From positions 3,968,001-4,032,000 of the forward strand of contig NZ_RBKS01000001.1 of assembly GCF_003634555.1 (NCBI RefSeq): 64,000 nucleotides of DNA, given 5' to 3'. The translations under genes were made by a program, and so were the position numbers. The notes under the pieces were generated by a model. That model saw nothing but the letters and a program-made list of their open reading frames with translations, did no database searches and had not been told where the DNA came from. This stretch comes from Frondihabitans australicus (GTDB taxonomy: Bacteria > Actinomycetota > Actinomycetes > Actinomycetales > Microbacteriaceae). Below, piece after piece: positions 58,771 to 64,000 of the stretch. Each line of letters starts with the position of its first letter. The stretch's first letter is position 1.

Positions 58771-59862
58771 ATGACCACCACAAGCCGTCGACGCGGAGTG
58801 ACCATCGCCGACGTGGCCAAGCGCGCGGGCGTCTCCACGTCGACGGCGTCGCTCGCGTTCAGGAGCACCGGGTCGATCACCGACGAGACGCGTCGCCGGA
58901 TCCTGCTCGCCGCCTCCGAGCTCGACTACGCCGGGCCGAACCCGACGGCCAGGTCTCTCAAGAGCGGGCGCTCCGGCATCGTGGGCGTCGTCGTGGCCGA
59001 GAGCATCCGCCGCGCGTTCCAGTCGCCGGTGACGATCGCCACGATGGACGGCCTGAGCGAGGTGCTCGACGAGCTCGACGTGGGGCAGCTCCTGCTCCCG
59101 GGCCGGGCCGACTCGCTCGGGCGGGGCCGGCCGCTCGACACCATGCCGGTCGACGCGGTGGTCTTCGTCACGCGCGGCGAGGAGTTCGACTCGCTGCTGG
59201 CAGGTCTCAAGGCCCGCAGGATCCCGATGGTCGGCATCGAGGGCCCCCACCTCGACGGCATCGTCCTCATCGACATCGACGACGCCCGCGGCACGGCCGA
59301 GGTGGCGCACCACGTGCGCTCCCTGGGCCACGTCGACGTCGGAGTGGTCATGCGCACCACCCGCGTCGGGGAGCACGTGCCCCCGGGCGCCCCGGAACCC
59401 GTCGCCCGGGGCCTCGAGGCGATCGGCAACCGGACGATCCGCGAGCGCCTGCGGGCGACCGCGTCGGTGTTCCCCGACGCCCGGCGGGTGGAGGCGGGAG
59501 GCCGCGACCTCGAGGCCGGGGCGGTGGCCGCGGGGCGTCTGCTGGACGAGCCGGTGTCGGGTCGACGGCCCACGGCGATCCTGGCGCAGAACGACATGCT
59601 CGCGGCGGGGGCACTGCGGGCCGCGGCCGCCCGGGGGCTGCGCGTGCCCGAGGACCTCACGGTCACCGGCTTCGACGGGGCCGACCTGCCCTGGCTCGAG
59701 CAGCGCCTCACGACGATCGAGCAGCCCCTCCACGAGCGCGGCCGGCGTGCCGGCCTCGCGGTGGGGGAGCTGCTCGCGGGAGGGTCACCGGCGAGCGTGG
59801 TGCTGCCGGTGACCCTCCGTGTCGGCGAGACCTCGGGGCCCGTGCCCCGGGGCTCGCGCTAG
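58771..59862 (+). CDS. LacI-family transcriptional regulator
   Basis: A 363-residue repressor. The helix-turn-helix and hinge are at the N-terminus (VTIADVAKRAGVSTSTASLAF; RSLKSGRSGIVGVVV), followed by the periplasmic-binding-protein-like sensor domain ending with AILAQNDMLAAGALRAA and VTGFDGADLPWL. It is divergent from the importer operon and, with operator candidates in the gap, is its probable regulator; the effector is unknown. Its TAG shares a CTAG with the convergent peptidase gene. Confidence 0.92.
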   Translation: MTTTSRRRGVTIADVAKRAGVSTSTASLAFRSTGSITDETRRRILLAASELDYAGPNPTARSLKSGRSGIVGVVVAESIRRAFQSPVTIATMDGLSEVLDELDVGQLLLPGRADSLGRGRPLDTMPVDAVVFVTRGEEFDSLLAGLKARRIPMVGIEGPHLDGIVLIDIDDARGTAEVAHHVRSLGHVDVGVVMRTTRVGEHVPPGAPEPVARGLEAIGNRTIRERLRATASVFPDARRVEAGGRDLEAGAVAAGRLLDEPVSGRRPTAILAQNDMLAAGALRAAAARGLRVPEDLTVTGFDGADLPWLEQRLTTIEQPLHERGRRAGLAVGELLAGGSPASVVLPVTLRVGETSGPVPRGSR

Positions 59863-61865
59863 TTGTTCGACGGCGGCGTCGCGAAGCCCGAGACGTTCGT
59901 CAGGTTCAGATCGCCCAGACCGGTCTGGTTGTCGTAGCCGGTGCCCACCTTGAGCGACGAGTCGGCGCCGAAGGTGACGACGTAGCTGCGGTCGCTCGCG
60001 GTGTAGGCGGCGAGAGCCGGCTTGGCGCGGCCGAGAACGTCGGTGAAGGTCGACGGCGACGACGAGTGCAGCGAGTAGAGGATCGGGTTCGCGAAGCCGA
60101 TCCGGGCTCCGGTCGCCTGCTGGATCGCCGCCATCTGGGCGACCAGGATCGGCGTGGCCAGCGAGGTGCCGCCGGCGACGGCGCCCTTCCACGAGCCGGT
60201 CGCGTAGGTGACGCTCGAGGTGAGGGGGTGGTAGCCGATCGCGAAGCCGGTGTACGGGTCGGCGAGAGCCGAGACGTCGGGCACCTGGCGGCGGGTGGAG
60301 GTGGTGACGCTCGCCTGGTAGGCGGGGCGCGAGGTGATGTTGCTCGTGCCGCCGCCGGCGCCGCCGGTGAAGACGCCGGGCAGGGCGTAGCGGTACTTCT
60401 TGTTCTTGCTCGGGCCGACGATCACCTGGTCGAGCGAGTCGCCCCAGCCGGTCTCCCACGCCACGGTGTTGTTCTTGACGACGGCCGCGGCGGTGCCGCC
60501 GACGGCGGTCACCCACGGCGACGAGGCCGGGAAGTCGGTCGAGATCTTGCCACGGAGGTTGATCGACTCGTCACCGCTGTCGCCCGAGGCGAAGTAGAGG
60601 CCGACGCCCTCGCCCGCCGCCTGGAGCTGCAGGTTCTCCTCGCCCTGGATGATCGGGTCGTCCAGCAGCGGCTCGCCGACACCGCCGTAGCTGTTGCTCA
60701 CGAGGTTCGCGAGGCCCTGGTCGAGGACCTTCGAGAGGGCGAGGTCCATTCCGGCGCCGCAGTCCGTGGCTCCCTGGTAGACGACGTTGGCTCCCGGCGC
60801 GACCGCGTGCACGGCCTCGACGTCGAGGGTCTGCTCGACCTGCCAGCCGCCGACCCCGCCGCAGGCGGTCTGCGAGGTGAAGGTGCTGCGCGAGGGCGTG
60901 AGGTCGACGTACTGGCCGGCCGCGAAGCCGTTCTCCTTCTTCAGGGCGGAGTACGTGTTGGCGTCGCGGAGGACGCTGGGGGCGCTGTAGGCGTCGATGA
61001 TGGCGACGGTCTGACCGGTGCCGCTCGTCTTCGTCGTCTTCGTGATCGCGCGGAGCTGGGTCGGCGTGTAGCCGCAGTTCGCGGTGCCCGCGCTGGTCGA
61101 GCCGTAGGCGGTCGGGATCTTGACCATCTTCTGGCCGGCGTAGGCCGAGCACGGGGTCGACAGCAGCGGGGTGCCCTTGGGCTGGCTCAGGGTCGCGGCC
61201 AGATTCTGGAGTCCCGTCGTGCCCGTGGCTCCGCCGGACTGCGTCGCGGTCTTGGGGCGGGTGAGCAGACGACTCTGGCTGAGGCTGATGCCGGAGATGT
61301 GAGCGGCGTAGGTGCTCGGGATCGACGGGGCCGTCGACGGGGCGACGACGTCCTGGCCGTCCACCGAGTACGTCTCGAGCTTGGTGCCGAAGGCGGCGTT
61401 CACCTGCGCCTGGGTGCCGGTGAAGACGATGTACTGGCGGCTAGCGGGGGAGCCGGTGACCGTGAGGCCCTTGCTCTGCAGCATCGAGAGCTCGGAATTG
61501 AAGGTCGCCTGGGTCGGCGCGTACTTCGCGATCCAGTCGGAGGGGCTGAGGTACTGGCGGTACTGCGAGCTCGTCGGGTCGGACACGGCCGCGGCGAAGG
61601 CCTCGGCGCCGGCCTGGTCCTGCAGGGAGAGGAAGACCTCGCCCTGGACCCGGGCGGTCGAGGAGGCGCTCGACGACGTCTTCGGCGACAGGTTCGCCTT
61701 CGTCGCCCAGCTGGGCACGGCGTTCGCGTAGGCGGTGAGAGTCGAGGCCTGGGCGCTCGAGGCGCCGATGGCCGAGAGGCCTCCGGCGGTGAGGGCGGCG
61801 AGCGCGACGACGGCGGCGGTGCGCCTGGCCGTGCTTCTCGATCTGAGCGAACGACGAACGTGCAT
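59859..61865 (-). CDS. Secreted sedolisin (S53) serine-carboxyl peptidase
   Basis: A 668-residue secreted prepro-peptidase. A long basic signal peptide (about 40 residues, ending near SSAQAS) precedes a propeptide (residues 45-200, LSPSDWIAKYAPT type pro-kumamolisin fold) and the catalytic domain. The triad is Glu and Asp in VEQTLDVEAVHA and Ser in AVAGGTSLATPI, with the oxyanion Asp in FASGDSGDES. A calcium site at the end is formed by GYDNQTGLGDLN. It should act at low pH outside the cell. AAGGGA lies eight bases before the ATG. Confidence 0.94.
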   Translation of the reverse strand: MHVRRSLRSRSTARRTAAVVALAALTAGGLSAIGASSAQASTLTAYANAVPSWATKANLSPKTSSSASSTARVQGEVFLSLQDQAGAEAFAAAVSDPTSSQYRQYLSPSDWIAKYAPTQATFNSELSMLQSKGLTVTGSPASRQYIVFTGTQAQVNAAFGTKLETYSVDGQDVVAPSTAPSIPSTYAAHISGISLSQSRLLTRPKTATQSGGATGTTGLQNLAATLSQPKGTPLLSTPCSAYAGQKMVKIPTAYGSTSAGTANCGYTPTQLRAITKTTKTSGTGQTVAIIDAYSAPSVLRDANTYSALKKENGFAAGQYVDLTPSRSTFTSQTACGGVGGWQVEQTLDVEAVHAVAPGANVVYQGATDCGAGMDLALSKVLDQGLANLVSNSYGGVGEPLLDDPIIQGEENLQLQAAGEGVGLYFASGDSGDESINLRGKISTDFPASSPWVTAVGGTAAAVVKNNTVAWETGWGDSLDQVIVGPSKNKKYRYALPGVFTGGAGGGTSNITSRPAYQASVTTSTRRQVPDVSALADPYTGFAIGYHPLTSSVTYATGSWKGAVAGGTSLATPILVAQMAAIQQATGARIGFANPILYSLHSSSPSTFTDVLGRAKPALAAYTASDRSYVVTFGADSSLKVGTGYDNQTGLGDLNLTNVSGFATPPSNN

Positions 61866-61933
61866 GGATGTGGTCCCTTCCCCTGGACTACAGGGGTGGA
61901 TCCCCTCGCCGAGAACCGTAATCGGGGCCGTCA

Positions 61934-61949
61934 GGGGCCAGTAGGCCCC
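61934..61949. terminator. Small hairpin GGGGCC-AGTA-GGCCCC
   Basis: Perfect 6-bp stem with a 4-base loop, between the sedolisin start and the large hairpin. Confidence 0.4.
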
Positions 61950-61955
61950 AATGCG

Positions 61956-62009
61956 AGCGCCCCCCGAAGGGGCCCTCCCCGGGTTGGGGGGAGCCCTTCG
62001 AGGGGCGCT
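61956..62009 (-). terminator. Large terminator hairpin after the OB-like gene
   Basis: AGCGCCCCCCGAAGGG pairs with CCCTTCGAGGGGCGCT with one mismatch over 16 bp; the loop holds a smaller CTCCCC/GGGGAG hairpin. It separates the OB-like gene from the sedolisin gene. Confidence 0.75.
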
Positions 62010-62046
62010 TTGCTAGGGGTGCCGCGTTGTCCGGCGGCGCTCGGGA

Positions 62047-62331
62047 TTACGCCGCGAAGGCGTAGCCCGAGGGCTGGACGTCGGAGGCCTGCAGGATCGT
62101 GCGGCTCGGCTCGGCGACCCAGGTGCGGCCCGGGATCACCCAGCCCTCGGCTCCTGCGGCGCTGACGCGCTCGCCGATGTGCAGCGGCGCGCCGAGGTCG
62201 GTGCGCGGGATCCGGACGACGAACTCGCGGGCGGCGTCGTCGACGACGACGAACTCGACGAGGTTGTCGTGGGTCAGGACGGGCGTCGAGGCGACTGCGC
62301 CTTCGATGCGGAGGAGGTTGATGGTTGTCAT
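62047..62331 (-). CDS. Small OB-fold-like protein (94 aa)
   Basis: A 94-residue protein beginning MTTINLLRIEGAVAST and continuing with regular beta strands (LVEFVVVDDAAREFVVRIPR, GERVSAAGAEGWVIPG), which looks like a single-strand DNA-binding or other OB fold, shortened compared with a normal SSB of about 160 residues and without an acidic C-terminal tail. I cannot name it more exactly. The region before the ATG at 62331 reads as non-coding and gives an mRNA leader of about 240 nt. A strong terminator follows. Confidence 0.6.
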   Translation of the reverse strand: MTTINLLRIEGAVASTPVLTHDNLVEFVVVDDAAREFVVRIPRTDLGAPLHIGERVSAAGAEGWVIPGRTWVAEPSRTILQASDVQPSGYAFAA

Positions 62332-62575
62332 GGTGCTGTCTTTCGATGTCGGTGGCGACGGCCGGCGCGTGAGCGCGTGTGCTGTCGCGCACGCCGGAAG
62401 TCGGCGTGCTGTGGGCCGGTCTCGCAAGACCTGCCGGTGCTCGGTGGAATGCGCGCGACGCGGGGTTCCCCGCGAGTCGTGATCGACTCCGCAGGAGGCC
62501 CTCGTCTGGCGGACGAGCGTGGTGTGGCGGTCAGAATGGCCGCGGCGCAGGGAGAGAGTCTGCGTCAGAACACCA
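62332..62575 (-). ncRNA. Long, hairpin-rich leader of the OB-like gene
   Basis: From the predicted start near 62575 to the ATG there are about 240 untranslated bases. They hold several hairpins, for example CTCGTC-TGGCG-GACGAG (about 62501-62517) and CGCGGGG/CCCCGCG. It may be a cis-regulatory RNA. I found no match to a riboswitch I know. Most of the 308-base gap 62332-62639 is this leader; the rest is its promoter. Confidence 0.35.
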
Positions 62576-62581
62576 ACCAAG

Positions 62582-62611
62582 AGACTAGCACACGGCAACG
62601 TCTGTGTCGAA
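62582..62611 (-). promoter_or_regulatory. Promoter of the OB-like gene
   Basis: Minus-strand TTCGAC (62606-62611) and TAGTCT (62582-62587) are 18 bases apart. Confidence 0.45.
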
Positions 62612-62639
62612 TCTGGAATGCCACCCCACATCGGGGGCC

Positions 62640-63230
62640 TCAGGAGCCCGGCGTCGCCAGCAGCGAGAGCATCGTGCCGAACGCGGCGCTCATGTCCACA
62701 CCCGGGTCGTGCATCCACTGCAGCTGGAGCCCGTCGCTCATCGCCACGAGGAGCCTCGCCGCCGCCTCCGGGTCGATGTCGCCGCGGACCTCTCCGGCGC
62801 CCTGGCGCTGCCGGACGGCGTCCGCGAGGTTCGCGACGATGTCGGCGTAGCGCTCGCCGATGTAGGCGTGGCCCGGGTGCTCCGCGGCCTCGGACTCCAC
62901 GACGAGGCGGGAGTACAGCTGCACGAGGCCGGGAACGGTCTGGTTGTACTGCACGGTCGCCGTGAGCAGCGAGAGGCTGTCGCCGCCGGGCGGGAGGAGG
63001 TGGGCGGCGTCGGCCGCGTCGCGCTCGCGGAGCACCTCTTTCAGGAGGTCCTCGCGCGAGTCGAAGTAGTGCAGCACGCCCGCCTTGGTGAGCCCGACGG
63101 CATCCGCGATCTCCTGCAGCGAGGAGTTGCGGTAGCCGCGCTCGGCGATCACGCGCAGGGCGGCCTCGAGGATCTCCCGGCGCTTCGCGTCGCCCTTGGC
63201 ATAGCGGCGGATGGGGGCGTCACTGGTCAC
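62640..63230 (-). CDS. TetR-family regulator, probable repressor of the adjacent exporter
   Basis: A 196-residue repressor: KRREILEAALRVIAERGYRNSSLQEIADAVGLTKAGVLHYFDSRED-type helix-turn-helix (short run GLTKAGVLHYFDS), then an all-helical domain. GTG at 63230 stands six bases after TACATT, so leaderless. It is divergent from an MFS drug exporter, the classic arrangement for local control of efflux. Confidence 0.92.
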   Translation of the reverse strand: MTSDAPIRRYAKGDAKRREILEAALRVIAERGYRNSSLQEIADAVGLTKAGVLHYFDSREDLLKEVLRERDAADAAHLLPPGGDSLSLLTATVQYNQTVPGLVQLYSRLVVESEAAEHPGHAYIGERYADIVANLADAVRQRQGAGEVRGDIDPEAAARLLVAMSDGLQLQWMHDPGVDMSAAFGTMLSLLATPGS

Positions 63231-63236
63231 CCGTCG

Positions 63237-63242
63237 AATGTA
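63237..63242 (-). promoter_or_regulatory. Leaderless -10 box of the TetR gene
   Basis: TACATT on the minus strand, six bases before GTG at 63230. Confidence 0.5.
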
Positions 63243-63307
63243 CAGGCGCCCGATCCTGCCCTCGAAGGTGAAGCCCTGGTGAATGTCGGTGGCCGGGGGA
63301 ATACTGA

Positions 63308-63335
63308 TTGTCACGACCCGTTCGAGCTGTAGACC
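63308..63335 (+). promoter_or_regulatory. Promoter of the partial MFS exporter
   Basis: TTGTCA (63308-63313) and TAGACC (63330-63335), spacer 16. No clear TetR palindrome was recognised in the gap. Confidence 0.45.
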
Positions 63336-63362
63336 GCTGCCACGATCACTGTCAGGACTCCT

Positions 63363-64000
63363 GTGACGAACACCACCCTCTCGACCGACTCTCCGACCAC
63401 CGCCGCGTCGCCCGACGCCGACGCCGGGCGCAACCGCCTGGTCATCGGCCTCCTGCTCGTGTCGGCGTTCGTCGTCATCCTCAACGAGACGATCATGAGC
63501 GTCGCGCTGCCGCGGCTCATCGTCGACCTCCACGTGACGGCGGCGACGGCGCAGTGGCTGACGACCGGCTTCATGCTGACCATGGCGGTCGTGATCCCGA
63601 TCACGGGCTTCCTGCTCCAGCGGTTCACGACGCGCGCTGTCTTCATCGCCGCGATGTCGTTCTTCAGCGCGGGCACGCTCATCGCGGTGGTCTCGCCCGC
63701 GTTCCCCGAGCTCCTGGCCGGCCGGATCGTCCAGGCCTGCGGCACGGCGATCATGATGCCGCTGCTCATGACCACGGCGATGACGCTCGTCGCGCCCGAG
63801 CACCGCGGTCGCGTGATGGGCAACATCTCGATCGTCATCTCGGTGGCGCCCGCGATCGGCCCGACCATCTCGGGGCTGATCCTGCAGGCCTTCAGCTGGC
63901 GCTTCATGTTCATCTTCGTGCTGCCGATCGCGATCGCCGCGCTGGTGCTCGGCACCGTCAAGATGAAGAACGTCACCGAGGTGCAGAAGCACAGGCTCGA
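63363..64000 (+). CDS. DHA2-family MFS exporter (N-terminal part)
   Basis: The gene is cut by the right window edge after 212 codons. GTG at 63363 has AGGA five bases before it. Helix 1 bears NETIMSVALPRLIVDL, a DHA2-type motif D, then AQWLTTGFMLTMAVVIPITGF, helix 4 GRIVQACGTAIMMPLL and motif C as APAIGPTISGLILQ. The loop 2-3 (LLQRFTTRAVFIA) is a weak motif A. It is the likely target of the divergent TetR repressor; substrate unknown. Confidence 0.9.
   Translation, partial: MTNTTLSTDSPTTAASPDADAGRNRLVIGLLLVSAFVVILNETIMSVALPRLIVDLHVTAATAQWLTTGFMLTMAVVIPITGFLLQRFTTRAVFIAAMSFFSAGTLIAVVSPAFPELLAGRIVQACGTAIMMPLLMTTAMTLVAPEHRGRVMGNISIVISVAPAIGPTISGLILQAFSWRFMFIFVLPIAIAALVLGTVKMKNVTEVQKHRL

Larger units (their letters stand above)
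61866..62046. other. Gap with terminator hairpins
   Basis: Between the sedolisin gene and the OB-like gene on the same strand. It holds two hairpins (see next entries); no clear promoter pair for the sedolisin was found. Confidence 0.5.

Noticed and set aside
62332-62639. A tRNA or known riboswitch in the 308-bp gap
   Set aside because: Hairpins are present, but no cloverleaf, TTCG-type T-loop or known riboswitch core was found.
4080-63886. The octamer GCAGGATC as an oriented (Chi or KOPS-like) signal
   Set aside because: Copies are split about evenly between strands, with no visible change along the window. An unoriented role remains possible.

Overview
This is a 64 kb chromosomal stretch of a very GC-rich (about 70%) actinobacterium. 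The gene set suggests a member of the Microbacteriaceae (inference, not proven): Actinobacteria-type mhuD, an nrtR-nadABC-cysteine desulfurase operon, an LCP protein, fused ABC exporters, and many genes whose start codon follows a TANNNT -10 box by 6-7 nt, the mark of leaderless transcription. I see no rRNA, tRNA, CRISPR array, IS element or phage. Coding density is high and the gene content reads as ordinary core and niche metabolism, with a few unusual fusions.

Layout. 1-11 kb: start of a metY-like sulfhydrylase (cut by the window edge), an alpha/beta hydrolase, an LCP cell-wall ligase, coaBC, an NRDE protein, two MFS exporters, a flavin-dependent monooxygenase and a GT39-like membrane protein. 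11-16.5 kb: a 37-residue acidic protein, mhuD with a His-rich insertion, a sugar dehydrogenase divergent from an SMP-30 lactonase, sodA divergent from soxR with a textbook SoxR promoter, an acyl-CoA thioesterase and a CDF metal exporter. 16.7-25.2 kb: aroE-aroD, a hydrolase, then nrtR-nadA-nadB-nadC-cysteine desulfurase, a complete de novo NAD route with its own sulfur supply for the NadA cluster. 25.2-32 kb: the fructose operon fruR-fruK-fruA on the minus strand, two small proteins, and a dehydrogenase/FAA-hydrolase pair. 32.2-39.9 kb: a tightly overlapping five-function surface-polysaccharide operon (flippase fused to GT2, GT4, a large polytopic protein, a PIG-L deacetylase). 39.9-51.8 kb: two LLM oxidoreductases, a FUSC exporter, a single-chain heterodimer-type ABC exporter under a MarR repressor, a KAS-II enzyme and a small membrane protein with a 9-codon leader. 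52-60 kb: a TetR regulator, then an ABC importer operon ending in a GDPD-inositol monophosphatase fusion, divergent from its probable LacI regulator. 60-64 kb: a secreted sedolisin, a small OB-fold-like protein with a long structured leader, and a TetR/MFS pair cut by the window end.

The most notable observations are: a SoxR box placed inside the 19-bp spacer of the sodA promoter; a 12-bp word, GGGCGCAGGA(T/G)C, present 15 times by eye in both orientations and in different reading frames (core octamer about 48 times, about 2 expected from composition); a second word family around GATTCCGGAG; the GDPD-IMPase fusion in an importer operon; the flippase-GT2 fusion with an internal start; and the His-rich insertion placed directly after the heme ligand of MhuD. 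All counts were made by eye.
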